Shown here: piece by piece, positions 26,098 through 35,985 of the stretch | Layout: each line of letters opens with the position of its first letter | Numbering within the stretch: position 1 is the first letter of the stretch | NCBI RefSeq assembly: GCF_000407505.1 | Contig: NZ_ASWE01000002.1 | Location: 496,001-560,000 of the forward strand | Direction: 5' to 3' | Origin: Enterococcus phoeniculicola ATCC BAA-412 | GTDB taxonomy: Bacteria; Bacillota; Bacilli; Lactobacillales; Enterococcaceae | DNA: 64,000 nucleotides | Program-made: the position numbers and the translations under genes | Notes under the pieces: model-generated | Database searches by the model: none | The model's input: the letters and a program-made list of their open reading frames with translations, nothing else | What the model was told of the DNA's origin: nothing

Positions 26098-28197
26098 CTA
26101 TGGTGCTGATACCAAGTTCCATTGGATAGTTCCACTGTACTGATTTGGTTCTACATATTTTACTTCTGGAATAATCAAAGTTAATTTACCTAGAGAGTAA
26201 TCATAAACGCCAACTCTTTTATCATTTTGGGCACTCATGATTAATGATTCCATCTCGTTAATCGAAAGATGTGGTTCACCAATTACTTCGGATGTGTCTT
26301 TTAAATCCTCTTCTCTAAATGGATCAATTCCGTTATTTTCGTTCTTACACACTTTTCCTTCATTATTACTTAAGATTGAACTACCACTTAAATCATCTTT
26401 ATCCCATCTTACCTGAGCCCGTAGAGTCCAAGATGTAAAAGCTGATTGATCTTTCACACCAATGTGCAAACTTGTTGTTTGGATAGGTATAATTTGTTCG
26501 CCGGATTCATTCAACTCAGTTTTTGGAATCGTCAGTATTGTTGGATAATAGGCTATTCCAAGTCTGCTTAGAGGGGACACACTATCCGGTGATGTGCTTC
26601 CATCAGGGATATTTGGGGTTATTATAGGATGCCAATTAGCTATATAAGTCGTGTGTATTTCATCCAAAACATTCGTAATCTTGTCAAAATTTTTCCCTGG
26701 AGTATTTGTCCAAACTGAGAAGTTATTCATTTCTTTAGTTGGTTCGATACCTTTTATATACTCCCTGAAGGAAGACAAAGTAATTTTATTCTGATATTCA
26801 TTAGGAGTCATAGCGACCTTTGAAAAGTAAGACTTAGTTGTGGAGGTTCCATCAGGAAATATTCCACCATCAGGATCAAATTTAGGTCCATAAGGGAATC
26901 GTCGATCTTCTGCATAATTATAAGTGAGCAGATTCTGATCATTTGTTTGTATATTTAAAATTTGGTCAGGACTATCTGCTTTTTCCCTAAACATTCCTTT
27001 CATATTGATAACGTTGGACGTATTCCAATTTAATGCATTTAAACTAATAAAATTAGGACAAGAGTCAAACATATAGCTCATATCAGTAACCTTCATTGTG
27101 TTAAAATTCGATAAATCTAAACTAGTTAGAGCGTAACAATAAGAAAACATGTTAGACATATCAGTAACATTGGATGTGTCCCAGTTCGTTACATTTATAC
27201 TACGAAGGCTAATACAGGCGGCAAATAATCCTTCCATATTAACAACCCTTGAAGTATCCCAATTTGACACATTTAAACCGACCAAGCTATTACAGTTATA
27301 AAACATATCAACCATATTGGTGACTTTAGAAGTATCCCAGTTCGATAAATCTATGCGGGCAAGGTCGTAACAAAACTTAAACATACCTGCCATACTAACC
27401 GCTTTAGATGTATCCCAGTTCGCTACATTCAAGTTAGTCAAGCTATTACAATCAAGAAACATCGAACTCATATCGATGACATTCCCGGTTTCAAATTTTG
27501 ATACATTCAAACTAGTAAGATTGATACAGCCAGCAAACATATAGCTCATATTAGTAATATTTGATGTATCAAAATTATTTAGATTAATACTCCTTAATTG
27601 ATTACAACCCTCAAACAAGCGAGCTGTAGAATTATTCCCAACACTTATTAGATTTAAGTCAACGCTTTCTAAATTATTCCAAGCTTGAAATGTGATAGAA
27701 TCCACTAATAAGGGCGCACTGACTTTGAAACTAGTTATGTTTTGATAATTATTAAATACCGAATAATCAAGAGTTTTAAACCGGATAGGTTTTCCACCTA
27801 AAGTATCAGGCACTTCAACATTGCCACTAGCATCTGAACTAATTATATACGCATAACCATCTTGTAAAACATATGTCCAACCAGCATCGACTACTTTTTC
27901 ATTCGTTTGTTTTTCATCTGAATAATTTTCTTGTATCTTGTTAGAACTTTTTTGGCTTGATGAGTTTGTCTCACTACTAGTAGTTTCCTCTTCCATTTTA
28001 CTATCAGTCTGTTTGGAACTTTCCGTTGATTGCTTTAGTACATCTGATTCTAACGATGGAATATCTATGATTTCATCTAGGCTATCACTTGAAGAACCTG
28101 ATACATTAGCTTGAGCTTTATCAGATTGCGTTAAAACAAGATGACCACTTATTGCTATCAATATGGTTAACATACATAAAGGCTTCTTTACTCGCAT
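26098..28197 (-). CDS. Second BspA-type leucine-rich WxL surface protein
   Basis: 699 residues with the same plan as the 20326-23148 protein: signal peptide ending near KAQA, Ser/Thr/Gln-rich segment, LRR block, InlB-like beta repeat (FDPDGGIFPDG), and WxL domain with SWTLRAQ and QWNLVSAP. It has about eight DUF285 repeats where the paralog has about sixteen. The N-terminal (VPDTLGGKPIRF) and C-terminal parts are close to the paralog, so the two arose by duplication and differ mainly in repeat number. It is transcribed as its own unit upstream of the WxL operon. Confidence 0.92.
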   Translation of the reverse strand: MRVKKPLCMLTILIAISGHLVLTQSDKAQANVSGSSSDSLDEIIDIPSLESDVLKQSTESSKQTDSKMEEETTSSETNSSSQKSSNKIQENYSDEKQTNEKVVDAGWTYVLQDGYAYIISSDASGNVEVPDTLGGKPIRFKTLDYSVFNNYQNITSFKVSAPLLVDSITFQAWNNLESVDLNLISVGNNSTARLFEGCNQLRSINLNNFDTSNITNMSYMFAGCINLTSLNVSKFETGNVIDMSSMFLDCNSLTNLNVANWDTSKAVSMAGMFKFCYDLARIDLSNWDTSKVTNMVDMFYNCNSLVGLNVSNWDTSRVVNMEGLFAACISLRSINVTNWDTSNVTDMSNMFSYCYALTSLDLSNFNTMKVTDMSYMFDSCPNFISLNALNWNTSNVINMKGMFREKADSPDQILNIQTNDQNLLTYNYAEDRRFPYGPKFDPDGGIFPDGTSTTKSYFSKVAMTPNEYQNKITLSSFREYIKGIEPTKEMNNFSVWTNTPGKNFDKITNVLDEIHTTYIANWHPIITPNIPDGSTSPDSVSPLSRLGIAYYPTILTIPKTELNESGEQIIPIQTTSLHIGVKDQSAFTSWTLRAQVRWDKDDLSGSSILSNNEGKVCKNENNGIDPFREEDLKDTSEVIGEPHLSINEMESLIMSAQNDKRVGVYDYSLGKLTLIIPEVKYVEPNQYSGTIQWNLVSAP

Positions 28198-28203
28198 GAT
28201 TAA

Positions 28204-28362
28204 TCAACTCCTTACCCTTTCCAATTGGTCATAATTGTACGCAAATAGATCGATTAAAGTGAATCAGTTACCATATAGCTTTTGTCTTCTAAGTTTTTAT
28301 AAAATAGAAATGTTAAGTAGTAATAAAGTTAGAAAATGTCGTACAGAATTAACTAACTGCAT
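28204..28362 (-). pseudogene. Decayed copy of the 70-aa WxL-locus membrane protein gene
   Basis: From an ATG at 28362 one continuous frame of 53 codons runs to 28204 with two internal stops (TAA at codon 22, TGA at codon 33). The residues LRRQKLYGN-stop-FTLIDLFA and YNYDQLER line up with KRKKLYVNWLALISSFA and IYDQLKR of the intact gene at 23166-23378. About nine codons are deleted, and the conserved Trp codon TGG has become TGA. As in the intact copy, a BspA-like gene follows directly. Upstream residues may be the end of a matching LPXTG gene, but that is weaker. Confidence 0.7.
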
Positions 28363-28582
28363 CTCTGCATCCCTTTATTGAAAAGAACAATCAGAAATAC
28401 AGCTAATACAAGTTTCATTTAATTAAACTCAAATTGTCCCCTATATAAGTTAAAAATTTGAAAGTTCAGCCTTTTCTATTTTGTTTAGGATATAGCAAAA
28501 CAACGGTAGTTTTTATCCGTTTCTTTTAGACTGGTAAAAAAATAAATAATCATTTTGAAATTATCTCTTCCGAGTTAAAATG

Positions 28583-28630
28583 AAAAACAAAATAGGGAAT
28601 AATCTCGATAATTCAGATTATTCCCTATTT
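28583..28630 (-). terminator. Strong terminator beyond the conjugation operon
   Basis: A perfect 16-bp stem (28590-28605 with 28615-28630, 9-base loop) is followed on the minus strand by TGTTTTTCATTTT. It lies about 415 bases past orf13 and probably stops transfer-operon transcription before the WxL cargo. Confidence 0.85.
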
Positions 28631-29044
28631 CGCCTATATACTTCCCAATTAAATTCTATTAAAAAAAGTACCTTTAGGATATCCAATATTTTTCAAGTAA
28701 AAAAAAAGAGGATAACCATTTCAGAAATCTCCATTATGGGCCAATAAGTAATCAAACTAGTGCCTACTTTCGTAGCATGAAAACTAATTCTACTTTGTTC
28801 TCATAAACCCAGCTTATTTCAGGATATCATCTTAACCTTTTTCATTCGATAGCATTTAATCAATTTGAACTATTATTAAGTAAAGTATTAAAATCTATCT
28901 TGAATTAATGAATGAATGACGTGATCACTGCTTCCTCCCCTATTATTTGATTATATATAATCGTAAGTACCTATCTCTGGATATGAACATTTAAACCTCA
29001 ACGAAAAAAGCATCAACTATCACACTATTCTAAACGATTTCTAT
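28631..29044. other. Non-coding gap between orf13 and the terminator
   Basis: AT-rich, with no recognisable gene, repeat or tet(M)-type leader. In Tn916 the orf12 leader peptide and tet(M) follow orf13 here. Confidence 0.4.
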
Positions 29045-29959
29045 TTAACTTTTGTTATCAATAATTTTCCAATTCTTATCTTTTTGCAGGACCAAAGTAT
29101 ATTGAAAACTAGAAATGGTCTTCGTGATATCGTCAATATACTTCACTACAAGTGTCGCTTGAATTGATTTTCCTTTTTCATGATAAATGGGAGAAACAAT
29201 TTCTTTGAATTTAAGATTGTAATTAATCGGATTCAAAACATCATGATCAATATAGTACCGCAACTCCTTTTCTGAAGCTGTTGGATAAAGCATGAAGAAT
29301 GTTTCTAAAAACCCAGTCATTTCCTCCACCCTTTTAGCATCAATAGTAGAATCACTTTCTAAGTGTTTTCCTTCATATTTGGCTTTTGACTGTTTTCCAA
29401 TCATAGTGGGTAAACTAGTTATGATATATCCACCTTTCTTATCATCATAAGCTGTGACACGGTAAACTGTATTTATCATTTGATTTCTTTTTCCTTCATC
29501 GATTCTTTGACTTATTGAAAAAGAAATAGTGAATTCATCTGATTTTTTTTCTACATCTAAAATTTTTACTGACTCTACCTCAGAACTAGTCGGGATATCT
29601 GCTCGAATCATATCTTGGCTTAAAGTACTCCCTTCTTCTGTTAGATACTGTGTTAAATCACTCATTCTTTTCTCAATATCTAGTTCATTATTCTTCCACG
29701 AAAAATACTCCTTAGCAAAATCTATAGTAAAATTTTCAATTCCTGAAGTGTTCAGCACTTTTTCTTTTATTACTACCTTTTCGTGAGTAGTATGCTGATC
29801 AATGGCAGTAAAATTTTTGTAGATTCCAAAAATCAAACTACAAAATAGTAGAATCCAAAGAGCAAGCACCCTTTTCCGATGTTTTCCTACTGAAACAACG
29901 CGTTCTTTTTTCTTTTTTAGAGCCTTTTCTCTCTTACTTCGCTCAATTTTTATCTTCAT
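29045..29959 (-). CDS. orf13: Conjugal transfer protein, TcpC family (Tn916 orf13)
   Basis: 304 residues from MKIKIERSKR, chosen for GAGGA 8 bases upstream. A highly basic cytoplasmic N-terminus (1-30), one membrane helix (VLALWILLFCSLIFGIY), then two NTF2-like extracellular domains of about 110 residues each, as in TcpC. VirB8-like TcpC proteins are part of the mating channel in Gram-positive conjugation. It is the last gene of the transfer operon and follows orf14 by 16 bases. Confidence 0.9.
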   Translation of the reverse strand: MKIKIERSKREKALKKKKERVVSVGKHRKRVLALWILLFCSLIFGIYKNFTAIDQHTTHEKVVIKEKVLNTSGIENFTIDFAKEYFSWKNNELDIEKRMSDLTQYLTEEGSTLSQDMIRADIPTSSEVESVKILDVEKKSDEFTISFSISQRIDEGKRNQMINTVYRVTAYDDKKGGYIITSLPTMIGKQSKAKYEGKHLESDSTIDAKRVEEMTGFLETFFMLYPTASEKELRYYIDHDVLNPINYNLKFKEIVSPIYHEKGKSIQATLVVKYIDDITKTISSFQYTLVLQKDKNWKIIDNKS

Positions 29960-29975
29960 TTTGCATTCCTCTTCT

Positions 29976-30980
29976 CTATAGTTTATACTGCGCTGCCCCA
30001 ATAATATGCTGCTGCCAATATATTTCTGTCAGATCGGCCCATCCCACTGGATTTCCCGCATGGAACATTCGATTGTCTCCCGCATAAATACCCACATGAG
30101 TTACATAAGTTCCTGCATCGTAGGTTGAATGAAAAAAAACTAAATCTCCCGGCTTTGCATCTTTTAGATCGATATGAGTCATGGCATCATACTGATCCTG
30201 AGCAACTCGTGGAAGTTTTAGACCGACTTTTGCATAACACCATTGGGTTAATCCGCTACAGTCAAACCCCGTTGCTGGGCTTGACCCACCAAATACATAC
30301 GCAGTGCCTTCATACTTAAAAGCTTCATCAAAAATCCCTTGAACAGTTTTATCATCAAATTTTGTTTTAGTCAGATATTGCTTCACCAATGAAGAATAGA
30401 ACATATTCCCATAGTTATAGCGCCAGCCCCCATTTGATTTAATAGCAATTGGATTAGAATAATCAACTTTTTGTCCACCTGACTTTTCTTTTGCAAAGGA
30501 TTCTGCTAAAGACAAACCATGTTTTTTCCCGTTTTTTGAGACATAGTCTAAGTAGCTGCCACCATAGTTGTAGGCTTGAATGATACCATCTTGATCACAA
30601 CCTAAACCTTTTGCTCGTTTAACCAAGGAAGCAAAGTAAATACACCCTTGTTTGATTGACGCTTCAGTACTCAATGAGTTAGGCGGTAAACCCACTGATT
30701 CAGAACTTTGCATCACATCTTCCGATGTTCCACCTGATTCAACTTGGATAATCGCCAAAAGAATCGGAACATATTCTAAAATCCCCGACTCCTTAGCGTA
30801 CTTCTCTACAAGTGAACGATGCTTCAAAACTTCTTCTGAAACACTAATCCCACCAGTAGATTCCGAGTCACCGATCCCCACATTATCCTCACCAAACAAT
30901 AAACCGACACACATCAAGATACCCATAAACGAAACCACTAATATAGAAAATGTAATCGTACCAAGTCTCTTAATTGTCAT
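29976..30980 (-). CDS. orf14: Lysozyme-like / NlpC-P60 cell-wall hydrolase of the transfer apparatus (Tn916 orf14)
   Basis: 334 residues: an N-terminal membrane helix (about 8-28), a lysozyme-like domain with the catalytic Glu in LLAIIQVESGG, and a C-terminal NlpC/P60 peptidase. The peptidase has Cys in GFDCSGLTQWCY and His in VTHVGIYAGD. It opens the donor cell wall locally so that the transfer channel can assemble. Its ATG overlaps the orf15 stop by 4 bases, typical of the Tn916 operon. Length and order match Tn916 Orf14. Confidence 0.95.
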   Translation of the reverse strand: MTIKRLGTITFSILVVSFMGILMCVGLLFGEDNVGIGDSESTGGISVSEEVLKHRSLVEKYAKESGILEYVPILLAIIQVESGGTSEDVMQSSESVGLPPNSLSTEASIKQGCIYFASLVKRAKGLGCDQDGIIQAYNYGGSYLDYVSKNGKKHGLSLAESFAKEKSGGQKVDYSNPIAIKSNGGWRYNYGNMFYSSLVKQYLTKTKFDDKTVQGIFDEAFKYEGTAYVFGGSSPATGFDCSGLTQWCYAKVGLKLPRVAQDQYDAMTHIDLKDAKPGDLVFFHSTYDAGTYVTHVGIYAGDNRMFHAGNPVGWADLTEIYWQQHIIGAAQYKL

Positions 30981-33091
30981 GTTGAATCACCTTGCTTTAC
31001 CTTAGGACGTTTTACAACTTTCTTTTGATAATGAAGACTCCCGTTTTTTGTTAGAGTGGAGTGTTGTTTCAACAATCGCGTATTCGTTAACTTTCTTTTT
31101 ACTTGCGGGTTAGTGTTTTGCTGGTGAATTCTTTGTTTAGACTGTGAACCAATGTCTTTTTGAGCGCTCATTTCTATTTGGTGTTGATTAATTGAAGGGC
31201 GTTGTTTCGAATTTACGAGTGAACTAACTGAAACATTGGTTCGACGATTCGATGAAGTAGCTTTCGGAGTAACCAGCATCTTGCGTTTTTCATCCATGTT
31301 TTTATGCCTTTTTTGGTGTTGATATTCTCGTTGTTCCTCTCGCTCTTTTTTCTCCTCCACAAGCCCACGCTTGAATTCTCTTGGTGCCTTTTTCGTCATC
31401 TCAATTCCTTTATAAAGATTGTATTTCAAATTCGTTGGCATATCGGTTACTTGGTCTTTCGTTTGTTTTAATTTGTCATTTACCATAGATTTTGAATCAA
31501 GTACCTTTCCAACTTTTCTACCCGCTGAATTTATTCGTGATGATTTTCTATTACCGAATGTATGATTTTGTTTTTCCAGGTCAGAGCTTGACTCTTTGTT
31601 GTCTTGTATTGATTGGTTCGTTCGATTATATAAATCAGCCTTTTTTGAACGTTTTCCCTTCGAAGGACTAGCTGCCGGTTTATTAGCTGCGGTTGCACCT
31701 CCGCCAAAGGTCAAAGTTCGACCTACATTTCGATTGAGTTGTCGCAATTTACGATTCATCAACATTTGAGGTTTCTGCATGACACGTCTACCCATTGACT
31801 GACTATCATTACTTTGGAGATTGAACATATTCATAATGTCACTTAATTTGAAATAGATACCGGCAAAGGTCACGATTTGGAGGAAAGCTACCATAAAGAA
31901 AGGATAAGTAGCCGAGATATTGAAAAACATTGTTGAAATACTAAAAGCCGTTGTAATAACTAACGTAATCCCCGCGCGCATCATGATTGTATTAAATAAG
32001 CGAATAACCGCCTTCTTCCCCAAACTTTCATATGTGGGCAACATAGATAATAAGAGGCTGATTGGCAGAAACATCGCAAAAATAATGAAAAGAATTTGAG
32101 AAAACAACATAATCCCCGTTAGTAGAAAGACAAAGAACGATATCCCAATATTGAATAACACCAAAAAAACCACAGTTCCTAATCGGTCCATGGTCTTCGT
32201 GATGCTCAGATTTGCATTGTCATTATCTTCAATTTCTACTTTGACCGCTTCCTCCCGATCTTTTCCCTTATTTTTATCAGGGCTCACAGATAAAATCTTA
32301 TTTACCCGATCTTCACCGATTTCTTCGATGTTAGAATCAGCAAATTGCAACAATAGCCATGGCTGTTGGACTTGAATCGAAAATAGGCTATCCCTAATCA
32401 AATCAACACTATCTTTCCCCTCGATTTCAGAGTTGGGTCCCACAATCTTAGTTCCTAATGTGAGAGCTGCTTCACTGACATCTGAGCTAAATTCATTGAT
32501 TTTCGTGATATAAGTGGGTGCAAAAGCGATAAATGAACCTGAGAGTAGAAAAATCATCACAAAATTAATCACCGCTCGAACGGCTCTAGTAGTTTCCCGT
32601 TTGAGTAAACCTGTATAGGCAACATAAACTCCTAAAGTTAAAATCATCAATAAGAGAAAACCAAAATAAAAACCGGAAGTTTGAAGACCATTTTCGGTAA
32701 TTCCTGCTAATATTTGGATGTTCTTTCCGATACTTTCTGCCGTATCTGATATGAAGTCTAACTTATAAGCCTCCTGTACCACATATCCCGTCGCATTTGA
32801 CAAAAACAAACTAACAGTCCAAATAAAATTTGTAATAGCATATAATCCAAACATTACGCTTTTTCCTAGACCATCCCCCCAATTCCAAGGTAACCAATCC
32901 CAAGAACTGTCTACAAAAAAATCGAGCTGATAGTTATTCAAAGAATATTGAGAGTAAATATTTCCAGCTTGAACCTTGTCATCTACAAGCCCTGTAGCTT
33001 CCGCTACCGTACCGATTAAACTTATTAGAACGATGAGCGAGAATAGACAAACAAAAACAATTCCAATGATTCGAAAAAGTTTCTTTTTCAT
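30977..33091 (-). CDS. orf15: Polytopic transfer membrane protein (Tn916 orf15, VirB6-like)
   Basis: 704 residues from MKKKLFRIIG, with GGAG 7 bases ahead; earlier in-frame starts lie inside orf16. Residues about 1-450 hold several membrane segments (for example IIGIVFVCLFSLIVLISLIG and FLVLFNIGISFFVFLLTGIM). Residues about 470-704 form a long, basic, Gln/Lys-rich cytoplasmic tail with many Arg-Lys clusters. This is the channel-forming subunit of Tn916-type type IV secretion. It follows the VirB4-like gene by 4 bases. Confidence 0.92.
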   Translation of the reverse strand: MKKKLFRIIGIVFVCLFSLIVLISLIGTVAEATGLVDDKVQAGNIYSQYSLNNYQLDFFVDSSWDWLPWNWGDGLGKSVMFGLYAITNFIWTVSLFLSNATGYVVQEAYKLDFISDTAESIGKNIQILAGITENGLQTSGFYFGFLLLMILTLGVYVAYTGLLKRETTRAVRAVINFVMIFLLSGSFIAFAPTYITKINEFSSDVSEAALTLGTKIVGPNSEIEGKDSVDLIRDSLFSIQVQQPWLLLQFADSNIEEIGEDRVNKILSVSPDKNKGKDREEAVKVEIEDNDNANLSITKTMDRLGTVVFLVLFNIGISFFVFLLTGIMLFSQILFIIFAMFLPISLLLSMLPTYESLGKKAVIRLFNTIMMRAGITLVITTAFSISTMFFNISATYPFFMVAFLQIVTFAGIYFKLSDIMNMFNLQSNDSQSMGRRVMQKPQMLMNRKLRQLNRNVGRTLTFGGGATAANKPAASPSKGKRSKKADLYNRTNQSIQDNKESSSDLEKQNHTFGNRKSSRINSAGRKVGKVLDSKSMVNDKLKQTKDQVTDMPTNLKYNLYKGIEMTKKAPREFKRGLVEEKKEREEQREYQHQKRHKNMDEKRKMLVTPKATSSNRRTNVSVSSLVNSKQRPSINQHQIEMSAQKDIGSQSKQRIHQQNTNPQVKRKLTNTRLLKQHSTLTKNGSLHYQKKVVKRPKVKQGDST

Positions 33092-33095
33092 TCGC

Positions 33096-35543
33096 TCACT
33101 CCATTCTCTCATGGACAGGTGGACGCGTGTCGAAAGCACGGAAGAGGTCTTCAAATACTGGATGAACTTGTATCACGCCAACACGACCGTACAAATCTTG
33201 CATCAGGCATTGCCCATTTTCCAAATCTCGTAAACGCTTCTGGTTACTTTCATCTTCTTGATCTAAACCAAAGAATTCGAGAGTTTTCTTGATTTCATGA
33301 ATATCGGTACTGCGAAAGGCAAACTTCAAACCAATGTTGTTTTTCAATCGTTCATCTAGTAAATCGTCACTATTTTGAGTAACAAAATAAACACCAGCAT
33401 TCATCGCTCGACCGGCTCTGACTAATTTATTTGATAAAGTCTTTCCTTGAGCAACCTGCAAGAAACTCCAAGCTTCATCCAAATCAACGATTTTAAAGAC
33501 CTCTCTATTACTATGAATAAAATCTAAGGCAAAAGTCGAAATAACAATTAACATGGAAACACTAAGTAATTCCATTGTCGTATATTCTTCAAAAGTCGTT
33601 TCTGCATCTGGTAAGACCAGATCCGCCACCTGAATAATATTCAACTGTTTGTCTAAGCTAATAGACTGTTTAATCGAACCATCTGAAAAGAGCAACTGAG
33701 CAAAATCATAATCAGTAAAAGATTCAATATGATCGGCAATATTTTCCGCCACTGTAGTGCCATCGTTTCGTAGCTCGGTTATTACTTGTAATAACCCTCG
33801 CTGTTTACTTTGAGTAACCGTTCGAATGGCTTTCCGTAAAACTGGAAACTTCTCTCCATCTCGACTTGAAATACCTGTTAAGAAAGTGAGTAGATCGATG
33901 GCTAAACTCTCGGAATCTTTCTTTTTTTTCATAATTACATAAGGATCAAGCAAGCCTTGATTTTCTGGCTTGCTCGTTAGATTCAAGATATTGATTTCAT
34001 CCATAATTTCTGGCAAAGTTTCTTTCCAGCCACCACGCTCGCCTTTTGGATCAACAATCACAGCTTGACCACCGAAAAGTACTGCGTAGTAAACTAAGAG
34101 ATTGTTACTAAAGGATTTCCCACCACCGAGCGAACCAAGAAAAGCTGCGGCTAGTGCGTTTGTAACTGACCCTTTTACTCCTTGTGAAGCCAATGCTGGT
34201 TTGAGGTAAACATTGCGCCCAGTGTCTACATTGTAGCCAAAGTAAATGCCCTCCAATTCTCCTAACATTTGAGTTTCTCCAAAACCAAGTCCGGCCAAGA
34301 AATCAGAAGTAACATATTGGATATAATCATTCATATACCGTTTACTAGCTGGCAAAAACTCCTCATGTAACCCCATCATATCGCCAAAAGGTCGAACTAA
34401 TTTAACATTGGTATCATCGTAAAAATCTAGGACTTCATCACAACGGCGTTTTAATTCATCCAATGATTCCCCGCTGATACGAACCACATAACTTAATTTG
34501 TACATAGACTCTTTAGACTGATCCAATGTGGTCTCTAATTCATCGACTGAGTCCAAGGCATCTAAGACGTTTGAATTTGTATCATTATTAGATTGGTAAG
34601 CATGATTGTCTAAATCTTTGAGTTCCTTTTTCTTATTTCTGACAGTAGCTAAGGCCTTTTTATTCGTCACAATTTCCACATTCATACTCGTATCAATTGG
34701 GAATGTAAACTGTTGTTGCTGATAATAAAATAGTTCAGAAGATGGAAACTCCATTTCACTAACAATCATGTTGATCGTCATATAGGCTACATACGACTGA
34801 TAGTTTTCATGTTCCATCCGTAAATATCTTGCCTTTTCCTCAATCAAACAACGACTGGGGCGTATCAAATCGTACCGCTTCACCAAGGCTTCTGATTTCA
34901 ATTTTTTCTTCGGTAACTGAAACTCGTATTCTTCAAATGGTGTCCCTTTCTCTCCATAAATATGTTCAATCAAGTAAGTAAGATCACTGGGTGTTACTCG
35001 TCGGACTTTGAATCTACGGGTTAATTTACTTTTCATCAATTTTTCAAGCTTGGTATACCTGTGGATTTCTTCATTAGATAACGAAACGAAATCCCCCATT
35101 AAATGGTGATTGACCCCATAGACAAAATCTTGAAATCCAGAAAAGAAAGTTTTTTTGAGACTTTTTAAATTTACTTCTTCATCAGTAGCAATCAACTTGA
35201 AGCCAATAAAAAAGCGATAATCAATTTGACTATCGCCAATCATGGACACTAAAGCATTTGTCTGCATATCAACCCGTTGTTTTGCAACTTCTTTAAGCCT
35301 CCCCTTAATTTCTTTTTTCGATCGTTCTTGAGTAGCTCGAACACTACTTTCTGTGGCAACTTGTAAAGCATGAATCTTTCCTTCACGATTTTGTGCAATC
35401 AATTGGCGAAAATTATCATGAACTTGATATTTCTGTTCAGGGGATAAAAAAGAGTAATTGTAAGGTACTAGTTCATAATAGGCAAAACATTCTCCCTCAT
35501 GATTAAAGACGAGATTATTTTCAATATACTTAATTGGATACAT
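33096..35543 (-). CDS. orf16: VirB4-like conjugation ATPase (Tn916 orf16)
   Basis: 815 residues, the full Tn916 Orf16 length. Walker A reads GSLGGGKS in AAAFLGSLGGGKSFSNN (about residue 470). Walker B reads IVDLDEAWSF (about 690), followed by RAGRAMNAGVYFVTQNSDD. VirB4-type ATPases energise assembly of the mating channel. The strong ribosome site AGGAG lies 8 bases before MYPIKYIENN, and the start overlaps orf17 by 14 bases. It appears intact. Confidence 0.96.
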   Translation of the reverse strand: MYPIKYIENNLVFNHEGECFAYYELVPYNYSFLSPEQKYQVHDNFRQLIAQNREGKIHALQVATESSVRATQERSKKEIKGRLKEVAKQRVDMQTNALVSMIGDSQIDYRFFIGFKLIATDEEVNLKSLKKTFFSGFQDFVYGVNHHLMGDFVSLSNEEIHRYTKLEKLMKSKLTRRFKVRRVTPSDLTYLIEHIYGEKGTPFEEYEFQLPKKKLKSEALVKRYDLIRPSRCLIEEKARYLRMEHENYQSYVAYMTINMIVSEMEFPSSELFYYQQQQFTFPIDTSMNVEIVTNKKALATVRNKKKELKDLDNHAYQSNNDTNSNVLDALDSVDELETTLDQSKESMYKLSYVVRISGESLDELKRRCDEVLDFYDDTNVKLVRPFGDMMGLHEEFLPASKRYMNDYIQYVTSDFLAGLGFGETQMLGELEGIYFGYNVDTGRNVYLKPALASQGVKGSVTNALAAAFLGSLGGGKSFSNNLLVYYAVLFGGQAVIVDPKGERGGWKETLPEIMDEINILNLTSKPENQGLLDPYVIMKKKKDSESLAIDLLTFLTGISSRDGEKFPVLRKAIRTVTQSKQRGLLQVITELRNDGTTVAENIADHIESFTDYDFAQLLFSDGSIKQSISLDKQLNIIQVADLVLPDAETTFEEYTTMELLSVSMLIVISTFALDFIHSNREVFKIVDLDEAWSFLQVAQGKTLSNKLVRAGRAMNAGVYFVTQNSDDLLDERLKNNIGLKFAFRSTDIHEIKKTLEFFGLDQEDESNQKRLRDLENGQCLMQDLYGRVGVIQVHPVFEDLFRAFDTRPPVHERME

Positions 35544-35919
35544 AATTTACACTCCTTACCAAGGTGATGGGTTCATCCCATCGTTTTTTCTGTTCCTTGA
35601 CTTTCTTTCCAGCAAAAGTGACCTTAAATCGTAAATGATAACTGACAAAGGATCGCAAAAATCCCAATGGCTTCTTTCCATCAAAGGTCTTTTGTGACAT
35701 AAACCATGTAACTGCCACCGGTATGCCTAAGTATTTTAAAAATGCCCCCTCTATCATAGATAGTGGAGGCACATGTGCAAATACAATGACCAATAGCAAG
35801 GATAAAACAAACCATGCCATTTGATTAAAGGTCACAGGAAAAGGCAGCTGAAAGTCATTTATCGCGTAAATGACTTTTTCAACTGCCCAGATACTAGTAT
35901 AGCTTTTTATTTTTTTCAT
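35530..35919 (-). CDS. orf17: TcpE-family conjugal transfer membrane protein (Tn916 orf17)
   Basis: 129 residues with two adjacent membrane segments in the middle (about 30-75), a basic C-terminal part (SYHLRFKVTFAGKKVKEQKKR) and the N-terminal YTSIWAVEKVIYAINDFQLP typical of the family. TcpE is a membrane component of the Tn916/pCW3-type transfer apparatus. In Tn916 it follows ardA (orf18) closely. Here the PHP-ATPase cassette and its terminator separate them. Confidence 0.9.
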   Translation of the reverse strand: MKKIKSYTSIWAVEKVIYAINDFQLPFPVTFNQMAWFVLSLLLVIVFAHVPPLSMIEGAFLKYLGIPVAVTWFMSQKTFDGKKPLGFLRSFVSYHLRFKVTFAGKKVKEQKKRWDEPITLVRSVNYVSN

Positions 35920-35943
35920 TGACTCATCTCCTATAACACAATA

Positions 35944-35972
35944 AAAGACTCATCCTTAATGAATGAGCCTTT
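35944..35972 (-). terminator. Terminator closing the PHP-ATPase cassette
   Basis: On the minus strand AAAGGCTCAT pairs with ATGAGTCTTT (G-U pair tolerated) and is followed by TATTG. It lies 14 bases after the small partner gene and before the orf17 ribosome site. The cassette thus brings its own terminator inside the transfer operon. Confidence 0.6.
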
Positions 35973-35985
35973 TAAAAATTTATCA

